Assembly: GCF_011947225.1 (NCBI RefSeq)
Contig: NZ_JAATVW010000011.1
Location: 62,001 to 126,000, forward strand
Direction: 5' to 3'
Length of the DNA stretch: 64,000 bases
Origin: Planosporangium flavigriseum
GTDB taxonomy: Bacteria > Actinomycetota > Actinomycetes > Mycobacteriales > Micromonosporaceae
In this document: in pieces, positions 57,499 to 64,000 of the stretch
Layout of the letters: the number at the start of each line of letters is the position of its first letter
How positions within the stretch are numbered: position 1 is the first letter of the stretch
Position numbers and translations under genes: made by a program
The notes under the pieces: generated by a model
Told to the model about the DNA's origin: nothing
Database searches by the model: none
Seen by the model: only the letters and a program-made list of their open reading frames with translations

Positions 57499-57719
57499 GG
57501 CCACCTCACGATCATGGCAGACTCTATGACGCGGACCGACAGCTCGATGCGCGTGGTTTCCGGGCTCACCGACTGGTTCGAGCGCACTACTTTCGGCAGA
57601 TCCGGTCGCCGTAGCGACCGGGCGGCGGCAGAGGCCATCGCCAACTCCCTGGAAGAACCCCCGGCAGCGTGGGCGTTGTTCTCGCATTCTCGATGGAGTC
57701 GCTCTGTCAGGATCGGCGC

Positions 57720-58070
57720 ATGGCGAACGTCTGGTCCGGTGTCACGATCGACTGCCTTGACCCCGAGCGGGTAGCCCGATTCTGGAGCGCTCTGCTCGGT
57801 CGCGAGTCCGGCCCGTCGCAGGAGGGCTGGGTCTACCTCGGCGAGCGAGGTGACCCTCAGCCACGGCTGGTGTTCCAGCCAGTGCCTGAGCCCCAAACAG
57901 GCAAGGTGCGGATTCACCTCGACATCTCCGTCGGCGACATCGACGCGGCCATGACGGCAGTCATCAATCTCGGTGGCCGGTTCACCGGTGAGCGGCACGA
58001 CTACGACGAGGGTGTGGTCGTCGTCATGGCCGACCCGGAGGACCACGAGTTCTGCCTGGTCGAGTACTAA
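57720..58070 (+). CDS. VOC/glyoxalase-like protein
   Basis: 116 aa. WSGVTIDCLDPERVARFWSALLGRES and GKVRIHLDISVGDIDAAMTAVINLGGRFTGE with ADPEDHEFCLVEY are the usual short glyoxalase-like pattern of actinobacteria. CAGGAT (57708-57713) lies six bases before ATG 57720, fitting leaderless initiation. It starts about 115 bp after the boundary motif at 57595. Confidence 0.85.
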   Translation: MANVWSGVTIDCLDPERVARFWSALLGRESGPSQEGWVYLGERGDPQPRLVFQPVPEPQTGKVRIHLDISVGDIDAAMTAVINLGGRFTGERHDYDEGVVVVMADPEDHEFCLVEY

Positions 58071-58425
58071 GGCTAACGGCGGCGTGCGCCCTTCCTTCGT
58101 TCCTTACAGTCCACCAGCGGGAGACCTTGGTCGCCTGTCAGCCTTGGCCGTCACTGCTCGCATCGCGGGCCGTTGGCCTGCGCCTGGTAATCGCCGATCA
58201 CATGGAACACGGCGTAATCTCCGACCGGAGGTTGCAGCCTTCGTCGATAAGTCGCCGCCGTCTGCTCCGGCGGAACACACTCACATCGGCTACGACCGCG
58301 CTGGTCGCGGTAGAAGAGTACGCGCCACCGTAGGTGGCCGGATGGTGACTGGACAGCGATCCGTGCCGCGACCACGATGTTTCGCATCCGAGTTCAGTGA
58401 CGCTCATCGTTGGAGAGTGGTTATC
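58071..58425. other. 355-bp stretch without a supportable gene
   Basis: An open minus-strand stretch (58387-58151) could encode 78 residues but has weak codon bias and no family resemblance. No repeat copy of the boundary motif was seen here. Confidence 0.4.
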
Positions 58426-58968
58426 GTGCCGTACATCGAGTTACCGCCCAACCTGCCCGGCATCGCCGGCCCGATCGCGCAGTATCCCGAGACCGGCGGT
58501 CCGCTCAACGCGTTGGCCGAGGCGCTGCTTCGCGGACCGTCGTCGCTGACCCCGGGCGAGCGCGAGACCATCGCGGCCTACGTATCCAGTCGCAACGCGT
58601 GCAGGTTCTGCGCCGAGACCCATAGTGCAGTTGCCCGCCATCTGCTCGGTGACGATGCCGAGATCGTCGACCAGGTACGCGCGGGCGGCGACCGCGCGCC
58701 GGTCGACCCAAAGCTGAAGGCACTCCTGGCGATCGCTGACAAGGTGCGCGACGACGGACGCAACGTCACGGCCGACGACGTCGCGCGCGCCCGCGCTGCG
58801 GGCGCCGACGACAAAGCGGTTCACGACACGGTGCTCATCGCCGCGGCCTTCTGCATGTTCAATCGGTACGTCGACGGCCTGGCGACGTGGGCACCGGTCG
58901 AGCCAGAGGCGTACGTAGACCACGGCAAAACCCTGGCCGAAACCGGCTACCTGCGCAGTAGCCGCTGA
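58426..58968 (+). CDS. Carboxymuconolactone decarboxylase / AhpD-like protein
   Basis: 180 aa. The redox motif CRFCAETHSAVARHLLGDD (CxxC with His) is the AhpD-like peroxidase core, preceded by LAEALLRGPSSLTPGERETIAAYVSSRNA. C-terminal VLIAAAFCMFNRYVDGLATW is typical of uncharacterised peroxidase-related proteins. Reduces peroxides or acts as a disulfide reductase. GGAGAG precedes GTG 58426. Confidence 0.88.
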   Translation: MPYIELPPNLPGIAGPIAQYPETGGPLNALAEALLRGPSSLTPGERETIAAYVSSRNACRFCAETHSAVARHLLGDDAEIVDQVRAGGDRAPVDPKLKALLAIADKVRDDGRNVTADDVARARAAGADDKAVHDTVLIAAAFCMFNRYVDGLATWAPVEPEAYVDHGKTLAETGYLRSSR

Positions 58969-59114
58969 CGCCACCGCAGTCAGGGCCACCGTTCGAGGCG
59001 TGCGGCCTCAGCCGCCTCGGCGTTGCCCTGTGCTAGCAAGCGCAGCGCCTCGACGGTTGTGCTCTCCTCATCCGCAGCGCGTAGAGGAGAGTTGGCACTT
59101 CGTCCGACTACGCC

Positions 59115-59560
59115 CTAGCCGTGTATGTCTCGCTCGGCCTGAGGGATCGGTTCAGCTACGACCGGTCGGGCTGTCGCACTGGCGGCCTGGATGACGGCGG
59201 ACGGCCACCACCAGGCCTCGTTACTGACGTACAGGCAGGGTGCCGTTGCGGTCAGATCGTCACGGACGCGCTGCAGTTCAACGCCAGGCATGAGCACCGA
59301 CACCGTCGAGCCGTCTGCCACCGGCAGCAGGTAGCCGTACCGGCCATCTCGGTCGGTCTGCGGGTCACGAACCGGGTCGCCGGCCAACGCGCGCAATGCT
59401 CCAGCACCGCGGCGACGAAGACCGTCATGTTTGCTGAGACGACTGCCTCCGTGGTGCCGTCGACCGGAAGCGTGCCGGGATTGATCACATCGCAAAGGTA
59501 CGGCCATTCACCGACACCTTCCGGGATGGAGACCTGCGCGGTAGCTGCGTCTCAGTCCTA
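59115..59560 (-). pseudogene. Frameshifted hypothetical gene, possibly SUKH-like
   Basis: Reading leftward, one frame gives YLCDVINPGTLPVDGTTEAVVSANMTVFVAAVLEHCARWP, which resembles the middle of SUKH-type immunity proteins. Around 59380 the frame shifts, and a second frame gives DRDGRYGYLLPVADGSTVSVLMPG, LYVSNEAWWWPSAVIQAAS and a stop at 59115. Both halves have good codon use. The upstream end is cut by a stop in the first frame. A single broken gene explains this best. Confidence 0.6.
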
Positions 59561-59666
59561 CGGGTGACTCCCGCTGCCAGGGCTGGTGTGCTCCGGTTGA
59601 TCCCTATCCGAGTTCCGCCATCCTGCCGTTACTCCGATGCGGCGAGGGCTTGGCCGGTCGGCGCCG

Positions 59667-59870
59667 TCACTGCGAGCTGTTCAGGTTGGTGTCGGGTAGG
59701 TCGGCCAGCACCGGCCGGTAGCCGAAGCCGAGCAGGGTCACGATGCCGAAGATCAGGTCGGAGTACGACCCGGCGTCGCTGATGAGCATCTCCGGCCGGG
59801 GCCCGTCGTGCGGGTCGTAGACCAGGTCAACGAAGTGCAGCGCCAGAACCCCGATCTTACGCAATTCCAA
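59667..59870 (-). mobile_element. Fragment of a Tn3-family transposase gene
   Basis: A ~67-residue open stretch contains MLISDAGSYSDLIFGIVTLLGFGYRPVLADLPD, which matches the conserved (D)xxGYSDxxFGLxxLLGYxFxPRLADL block near the catalytic centre of Tn3 TnpA proteins. It lacks both ends and is preceded and followed by unrelated DNA. No terminal inverted repeats of a Tn3 element were seen nearby. Confidence 0.7.
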
Positions 59871-60009
59871 AGCTAGGCGGCGAATCCGTAGCCGTTCGGA
59901 TGATGGCGACTTCCTGCTACCTGATGACAGCTGGGGATTATCACGGCTGATTGACTGCGTAGTGGCTGCTCAACAGGCGAGAGCGGCACGCCAAGCAGGG
60001 GGTTTGGAG

Positions 60010-60366
60010 ATGTCTTCACCGTCTGGTGACGTGCGCCGTCAGCCTGTGTCGGCGTGGGGCAGAGCAGGTTATGTGGTCTGTCTGTTCGTTACGTTGCTTA
60101 CCAATGCGTTACTTGACGCGTACCTAGCGATGCGCGTTTACAGTGCCTACAACCTGTACAGCGAGCAACACGTGATTGGGTCGTTGCGCCTGACCTACAT
60201 GGCGATTGTCGCTGCCGTGCTGGCCTTCGTCGGACTGGTAACGCTTGTTCCATACTTCGTGCGCAGCTTGAGGCTGTATGCGCAGGATTGGTGTTTCGTG
60301 CCTATGTTGATCGCTGTCGGCTGGCTACTGGTCGGAGGTGTGCTCTCTCTGGCGCTCGGCCTTTGA
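60010..60366 (+). CDS. Small membrane protein, hypothetical
   Basis: 118 aa with three hydrophobic segments (AGYVVCLFVTLLTNALLDAYLA, LTYMAIVAAVLAFVGLVTLVPYF, VPMLIAVGWLLVGGVLSLALGL). Codon use is clearly less G/C-rich at third positions than in surrounding genes, suggesting acquisition from another source. ATG 60010 has AGGGGG at 59997-60002; an in-frame GTG at 59962 adds 16 residues. No family recognised. Confidence 0.65.
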   Translation: MSSPSGDVRRQPVSAWGRAGYVVCLFVTLLTNALLDAYLAMRVYSAYNLYSEQHVIGSLRLTYMAIVAAVLAFVGLVTLVPYFVRSLRLYAQDWCFVPMLIAVGWLLVGGVLSLALGL

Positions 60367-60504
60367 CATCAGCGTTATCGGAGCACTGGGGTACAGAGCC
60401 GCCGTGAAGTTACGCGTCGCGTTCACAGGCCGAGCGTCATAGAGAGCACGCCGCCAACGAGGACCCAAAGCACGGTACGTGTCAACGTTTTTGAGGCGGG
60501 TTGG

Positions 60505-60744
60505 TCAGGAATTCTTCGGGTGAGCCTGGTCGGTGTCCTGGCTGGGCGGCTTGTTGATCCATACCGTGCCGGATAGGGCGGGTGGCTCGGGGTGCTTGCG
60601 CACGAACCGTTCCGGGGTGCGGGTGTAGGCGGCGGCGAGCACGTCGGCCCGGGCCAGGATCCGCGTCTTGTACGACGCGGAATACGTCCGCGACCGCGCC
60701 TTCGCCGGAACCTCCGGATCCGGCACCTGGTTGCTCGAACTCAC
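60505..60744 (-). mobile_element. IS3-family transposase remnant with internal deletion
   Basis: The first ~32 residues (VPDPEVPAKARSRTYSASYKTRIL) are the N-terminus of an IS3-type OrfA; the rest (VLAAAYTRTPERFVRKHPEPPALSGTVWINKPP) is the C-terminus of the same family's OrfB. Everything between (the HTH end, DDE catalytic core) is gone, and the two ends are fused in frame. It cannot transpose. Confidence 0.75.
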
Positions 60745-60768
60745 TACAGGTCGACTCCTCGCTCGCCC

Positions 60769-60996
60769 TCAGCTCAACGTTTCTGCTTCAAGTCCTGCCT
60801 CACTGAAGGCTGACACAGAGGGCCGCCCGACGTTGCCGCGCTTCTGCTCCAGACGGAACCGCTCCTCCAGCGCGATGATGGCCAGGCATGGGTACGCGAT
60901 CCGGCAGGTCAGGCAGGTGAGCTGTACGGCGCAGCCCCACCAGGTGACGGTGACGGAGTGAGCGGCCCGTATCCGGGCCACGGTTTCCGGGTCCAT
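60769..60996 (-). CDS. Small cysteine-containing protein
   Basis: 75 aa. VARIRAAHSVTVTWWGCAVQLTCLTCRIAYPCLAIIALEERF has three to four cysteines in a hydrophobic setting, perhaps binding zinc. GAGGGG precedes ATG 60996. It follows a 50-aa gene by 38 bases and the pair is probably one transcript. I know of similar small proteins beside XRE/DUF397 genes in Micromonosporaceae; function unknown. Confidence 0.6.
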   Translation of the reverse strand: MDPETVARIRAAHSVTVTWWGCAVQLTCLTCRIAYPCLAIIALEERFRLEQKRGNVGRPSVSAFSEAGLEAETLS

Positions 60997-61034
60997 GGGG
61001 TCCCCTCTGAGTAGTGAGGGCGCGACTGCCTCGT

Positions 61035-61187
61035 TCACCGCGCCTGGGCTCCGCCCGTGCCCTGACAGCCAGGGCACGTCAACCTCAACCCGCATCTGGG
61101 ACACCAGCGCGTTTTGACCTTGAACGAGAACAGCCCGGCCAGGAAGCCGAGTACTGCGGTTCCGACTAGCGCGAACGTGTACGCCAC
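61035..61187 (-). CDS. 50-aa membrane protein with zinc-ribbon tail
   Basis: Short gene: GTG 61187 to TGA 61035, with a near-perfect AGGAGGTGA five bases upstream. The product starts MAYTFALVGTAVLGFLAGLF (one membrane helix) and continues SFKVKTRWCPRCGLRLTCPGC, two CxxC knuckles that would bind a zinc ion on the cytoplasmic side. The excellent ribosome binding site and domain logic make it real despite its size. It heads a probable two-gene unit with the 75-aa gene. Confidence 0.75.
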   Translation of the reverse strand: MAYTFALVGTAVLGFLAGLFSFKVKTRWCPRCGLRLTCPGCQGTGGAQAR

Positions 61188-61444
61188 GTCCGTCACCTCC
61201 TGTGCCGGCATGGTGCGTCGCTATTCGGTGTCTCGACGGCCGCTGTCACGCGCTTCGAACCACTACCGGGAAGCCGCCGAGATGGTCTCGCCCCGGTTCG
61301 CGGGACGTGGCATGCTGCGCTCCATAGTGGACGTGCAATACGGAGAATGCAAGGCATGCAGACGCACGATCATCACTTGCCGCAGCTGCCTTTTATTGCA
61401 ACTGCATAGCAGGGAGACTCTGACTACGACGGGAGCGAAGGGAC

Positions 61445-62314
61445 ATGGACTTGTCGGCTCGACGCCAGCCACCCACCGTGCGCCTGCGCCGGCTCGCCAG
61501 CGAGCTGCGCGGTCTGCGCACGACCGCTGGCCTGACCCGCGAGGAAGTGAGCGACCAGACCGGCATCAACCCCGCGACGCTCTACCGCATCGAAACAGCC
61601 AAGGTACGCCCACAGCGCCGCACCCTGATGGCGTTGCTGGACACGTACGGCGTGACCGACGAGGCTCGGCGCTCCGAGCTGATCGCGCTGTCCCGGCAAG
61701 CCACCCAACTCGGCTGGCTGCAACAGTTCGAGAGCGAGCTACCTGAGCAGTACACGACCTACATCAGCTTCGAGGGCGATGCCCGTTCGATCCGCAACTA
61801 CGAGTCGCTGTTCGTGCCCGGCCTGCTCCAGACCGAGGAGTACGCCCGCGCGATCATCAAGGGCGTCCTGCCGTTCGCTAGCGACGACGAGGTGGAGCAC
61901 CGCGTCGAGGCGCGCCTGCAGCGCCAGGAGGTGCTGCGCAAGAAGCACCCGCTCAGGCTCTGGGCGATCCTCGACGAAGCCGTGCTACACCGCCGCGTCG
62001 GCGGCACGACGGTCATGGTCAAGCAACTTCAGGCGCTGGTGACCGCCGCCAACCAGCCACACATCACGCTACAGGTGATCCCGTTCAGCAGCGGTGCTCA
62101 CACGGGGATGCTCGGCTCATTCGTGGTCATGGACTTCCCTGACCCAGCCGACCCGGACCTGGTCTACATCGACAGCATGGCCGGCGACCTGTTTCTCGAG
62201 CGCGCGCCGGACCTGCGGCGTTTTACCATGCTCTTCGATCATCTGCAGGCGCTGGCGCTCGATCCGTCCGGTTCAGTGCGGATGATCGAGGCCCAAGCAG
62301 ATGCGATCACGTAG
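61445..62314 (+). CDS. XRE-family regulator with DUF5753
   Basis: 289 aa. HTH: LASELRGLRTTAGLTREEVSDQTGINPATLYRIETAKVRP. DUF5753: IRNYESLFVPGLLQTEEYARAIIKGV and the RQEVLRKKHPLRLWAILDEAVLHRRVGG and HITLQVIPFSSGAHTGMLGSFVVMDFPDP blocks. This family is usually followed by a DUF397 gene, as here, and acts as a toxin/antitoxin-like or developmental regulator pair (Scr1/Scr2 type). AAGGGAC precedes ATG 61445. Confidence 0.92.
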   Translation: MDLSARRQPPTVRLRRLASELRGLRTTAGLTREEVSDQTGINPATLYRIETAKVRPQRRTLMALLDTYGVTDEARRSELIALSRQATQLGWLQQFESELPEQYTTYISFEGDARSIRNYESLFVPGLLQTEEYARAIIKGVLPFASDDEVEHRVEARLQRQEVLRKKHPLRLWAILDEAVLHRRVGGTTVMVKQLQALVTAANQPHITLQVIPFSSGAHTGMLGSFVVMDFPDPADPDLVYIDSMAGDLFLERAPDLRRFTMLFDHLQALALDPSGSVRMIEAQADAIT

Positions 62315-62328
62315 AGAGGAGGGGCGGG

Positions 62329-62535
62329 ATGAGCACAGCTGACCTGTCCCGCGCCCGCTGGAAGAAGAGCAGCCGATCGAGCGGCGACGGCCAGTGCGTC
62401 GAGGTGGCCGACCTCGGCGACGCCGTGGCCGTACGCGACAGCAAAGACCCCAACGGCCCTGTCCTGGTCTTCACGCCGGATGAGTGGACGGCTTTCCTGC
62501 ACAGCGCGAAGGGCGGCTTGTTCGACCAGAGCTAA
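62329..62535 (+). CDS. DUF397 protein, partner of the XRE-DUF5753 regulator
   Basis: 68 aa. LSRARWKKSSRSSGDGQCVEVADLGDAVAVRDSKDPNGPVLVFTPDEWTAFL is the full DUF397 domain. It starts 14 bases after the XRE gene. In this pairing the small protein is thought to antagonise the regulator. The following 62536-62789 shows no gene. Confidence 0.93.
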   Translation: MSTADLSRARWKKSSRSSGDGQCVEVADLGDAVAVRDSKDPNGPVLVFTPDEWTAFLHSAKGGLFDQS

Positions 62536-62789
62536 AGGGCTGCCCGCCTTCGTCGCTCAGCTGCCTTGTTTGCGCCGACACAGCCGCTTCTCCATACGCC
62601 CGCGTGGGGCCCTTGACCCCGCCGGACGAACGAGTGCCCGGCACAGCACCGTTACCACCTCGACAAGCTCACCCTGCTTGAGTAACAGAATGAGAAGCGG
62701 TCGGCCACTATCCGTCCCGGCACCGGCGACCATGGCCTGGCGCCAGTAGGCATCGTCATCCTCAGCGGAGACCGGGACTCGTTCCCCGC

Positions 62790-62831
62790 TAGCGGGGAGA
62801 GGATTTGAACCTCTGACCTCTGGGTTATGAG
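62790..62831 (-). other. 3' half of an initiator-type tRNA-Met gene: attachment site of an integrated element
   Basis: Read leftward, 62831-62790 is CTCATAA (anticodon loop, CAT at 62829-62827), CCCAG, AGGTC, the T-arm with GGTTCAAATCC, the acceptor strand CCCCGCT and discriminator A. The 5' half (acceptor, D-arm, 5' anticodon stem) is missing; the DNA upstream does not fit. The CCC after the anticodon loop and the T at position 72 are initiator-tRNA features. A truncated copy from anticodon loop to 3' end is the usual footprint of tyrosine-integrase elements. Confidence 0.75.
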
Positions 62832-62924
62832 TAGCACACAACCCGTCTCACCCGTCCCGTCGCAGCCTACTTGAGCTGTGCAGACTCTCAGATCCGTCTC
62901 AGGTCGTCCCGGTCATTCCGCCCG

Positions 62925-62957
62925 GTGACCACCCGTCTTGGTCACACGTCTGGTCAC
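62925..62957 (+). repeat. TGGTCAC repeat cluster beside the att site
   Basis: GTGACCA (62925-62931), seven-base spacer, TGGTCAC (62939-62945), then TGGTCAC again (62951-62957). One inverted and two direct copies within 33 bp, about 100 bp from the tRNA fragment, are in the right place for integrase arm or excisionase sites. Confidence 0.6.
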
Positions 62958-63029
62958 GCTACCGACGTACTCCACCAGCGATTGTTGGCACGGTTGGCGG
63001 GTCAGGTAGTTGCGCCAGAGACCGCCGAC

Positions 63030-63692
63030 TCAAGACTTAGGCAACACGTAGCCAACCACGACACCCAGCACCAGGAAGACGAACCCGGACACCACCGCGA
63101 TCCAGATGTCATCCCGCTTCCTCTCCCAGAAGGGCGGAGCCTCGGAACGAGTACGGGTATAGATCACCGCCCGACGCAACCAGGCAGGCTTCCCGTGCGT
63201 AGCTTGATTGAAGATCAACAGAACCGCCACAACAGCTACCGCACTCCACTGAAGACTCTTCGATACCGCGCCGAGAGCCTCGATCACCGCATACGTAGCA
63301 CCAAGCACCAGGATGGCAACTGCCCCTAGCAGCCAACGCCGCTGAATGAAGAACGCCCCACGTCGCTGGCATCTGCGTGCGACTCGTGCCACCTCGGCCG
63401 CCGCTCCGCGCGCAGTAAGGTCTGGGTTCTTCATCTCTAAGCGGGCAATCCGGCCGTCTAGCGTAAGCACCGCGCGAGTCTGATTGACGATAAGCATGAA
63501 GTCCGAGACCACTGGCTGCGACAACGTTGCGAGGTCATCGACGCTGTCAAGCGTGTAGTCGCCTGCGCTCAGGGTTGTCGTGCCCCCTAGGGCGGACAAT
63601 ATCTGGACAACCTCAGCCAGATCGTCGCGCCACATACGCACCCAGCCCAGGTCGTACGTGACGTACGTGTCATTCGTCTTTCTCGCTACCAC
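63030..63692 (-). CDS. Membrane protein, hypothetical
   Basis: 220 aa. The N-terminal ~125 residues are soluble (VTYDLGWVRMWRDDLAEVVQILSALGG, LDGRIARLEMKNPDLTARGAAAEVARVARR); three membrane segments follow (WLLGAVAILVLGATYAVIEALG, WSAVAVVAVLLIFNQAT, IWIAVVSGFVFLVLGVVVGYVL). No family recognised. Codon use is less biased than in the core genes, consistent with an accessory element. GTG 63692. Confidence 0.65.
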   Translation of the reverse strand: MVARKTNDTYVTYDLGWVRMWRDDLAEVVQILSALGGTTTLSAGDYTLDSVDDLATLSQPVVSDFMLIVNQTRAVLTLDGRIARLEMKNPDLTARGAAAEVARVARRCQRRGAFFIQRRWLLGAVAILVLGATYAVIEALGAVSKSLQWSAVAVVAVLLIFNQATHGKPAWLRRAVIYTRTRSEAPPFWERKRDDIWIAVVSGFVFLVLGVVVGYVLPKS

Positions 63693-63814
63693 GAGAGCAA
63701 CCTAGTCGACACAGTCGTGGTTGAGCCGTCACGGCCATGCGCGCCACTAGCTCCGACATAAGTACGGCATGATGGACGATCCACAACGCCGCGCCTAGGC
63801 CGTACCGTCACGGG

Positions 63815-64000
63815 GTGACCCTTGCCGATGTGACGCGCGCCGGTGTGCTCGCCGCTATCGAAGAGTTCGACCATGGCGGTCGAGAGGCATTCCTGCGCTC
63901 GACCGGCTTCGGCCGCTCGCGCGCCTACTACCTCCAGCATGACGGTCGGCTCTACGACTCGAAGGCCATCACCGGTTATGCCCATGGGGTCAGCACCGGA
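63815..64000 (+). CDS. ScoMcrA-like N-terminal domain protein, probable type IV restriction endonuclease (3' end outside window)
   Basis: The first 62 residues are visible: VTRAGVLAAIEEFDHGGREAFLRSTGFGRS, RAYYLQHDGRLYDSKAITGYAHG. This matches the N-terminal head domain of ScoMcrA-like enzymes, which recognise phosphorothioated or methylated DNA and cut with an HNH domain. Other proteins share this head, so the catalytic part must be seen for certainty. TACCGT (63803-63808) lies six bases before GTG 63815, suggesting a leaderless start. It would be defence cargo of the tRNA-linked element. Confidence 0.75.
   Translation, partial: MTLADVTRAGVLAAIEEFDHGGREAFLRSTGFGRSRAYYLQHDGRLYDSKAITGYAHGVSTG

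Larger units (their letters stand above)
52005..57605 (+). repeat. Dispersed GGCAGATCCGG motif marking gene boundaries
   Basis: GGCAGATCCGG occurs, always on the plus strand and always between genes, at 52005-52015, 52824-52834, 54487-54497, 55219-55229 and 57595-57605; a ten-base version is at 55846-55855. Weaker forms are at 54202 (GGCAGATCAG) and 56495 (GGCAAATGCG). Some copies share longer context: 55818-55860 with 56468-56510, and the CGCACTAC...CGGCAGATCCGGTC form at about 54477 and 57582. In most intervals there is only one or a few small genes. I do not recognise the element. Confidence 0.65.

Noticed and set aside
61114-61746. Open plus-strand frame overlapping the start of the XRE gene
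   Set aside because: It is out of frame with the convincing HTH-DUF5753 gene and antisense to the 50-aa gene, with no recognisable domain.
62790-62831. Complete or circularly permuted tRNA gene
   Set aside because: Only the anticodon loop to 3' end is present. AGCGGGG beyond the 3' end could imitate the 5' acceptor strand, but no D-arm or 5' anticodon stem follows it.

Overview
The window is uniformly high-GC DNA with strong GC3 bias, many GTG starts and dense 4-nt ATGA/GTGA overlaps. It carries F420-type enzymes, XRE-DUF5753/DUF397 pairs, DUF5997 and DUF3052. All of this points to a filamentous actinomycete, most likely a Micromonosporaceae-type genome. The organism call is an inference from gene content and style; no rRNA gene is present.

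Layout. (1) 1-3.4 kb: end of a DUF3320-type helicase and a membrane GGDEF protein. (2) 3.7-13.8 kb: a nitrogen-catabolism locus. A leftward operon (SnoaL-like protein, C-N hydrolase, ureohydrolase) diverges from a rightward set (XRE-cupin regulator, NCS1 permease, MDR dehydrogenase, aldehyde dehydrogenase, gabT, gabD) that ends at a strong hairpin; together they read as guanidino compound to GABA to succinate. (3) 14-18.8 kb: three tandem membrane diguanylate cyclases, two of which share a 549-bp identical GGDEF half. (4) 18.8-19.4 kb: head-to-head remnants of a SpoIIE-type phosphatase and a STAS gene. (5) 19.5-24.5 kb: dimethylglycine oxidase, Rieske oxygenase and L-serine dehydratase, i.e. 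glycine betaine to pyruvate. (6) 24.7-34.4 kb: mixed genes, including a GH12-CBM2 cellulase under a perfect CebR-type operator, a fifth GGDEF protein, and a TetR regulator with two matched operators in front of a DUF2306 membrane gene. (7) 34.4-35.6 kb: over 1 kb without a convincing gene but full of repeats and hairpins. (8) 35.6-43.3 kb: a probable exopolysaccharide locus (processive GT2 synthase, three exported beta-helix proteins, UDP-glucose dehydrogenase). (9) 43.5-51.5 kb: F420 oxidoreductase, a secreted PET-hydrolase-like cutinase, HesB-like and SelW-like small proteins, an AA10 LPMO with a second CebR-like box, LysR-effector/DUF5997 pair, and an S9 peptidase. (10) 52-61 kb: an accessory patch of single small genes, broken genes and transposase fragments, punctuated by a repeated GGCAGATCCGG motif and a 91-bp perfect duplication. 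(11) 61-64 kb: XRE/DUF397 pair, then the 3' half of an initiator-type tRNA-Met (an att-site signature), and the start of a ScoMcrA-like restriction gene.

How it fits together. Amino acid, polyamine and betaine breakdown feed succinate and pyruvate. Cellulose breakdown genes (GH12, LPMO) appear co-controlled by a CebR-type repressor. Five GGDEF-only proteins, and no EAL or HD-GYP gene in the window, sit near a polysaccharide locus, which suggests but does not prove c-di-GMP control of that polymer. The strongest candidates for something undescribed are the GT2/beta-helix/UGDH locus with its structured upstream region, the motif-bounded small-gene patch at 52-58 kb, and the tRNA-associated element entering at 62.8 kb.
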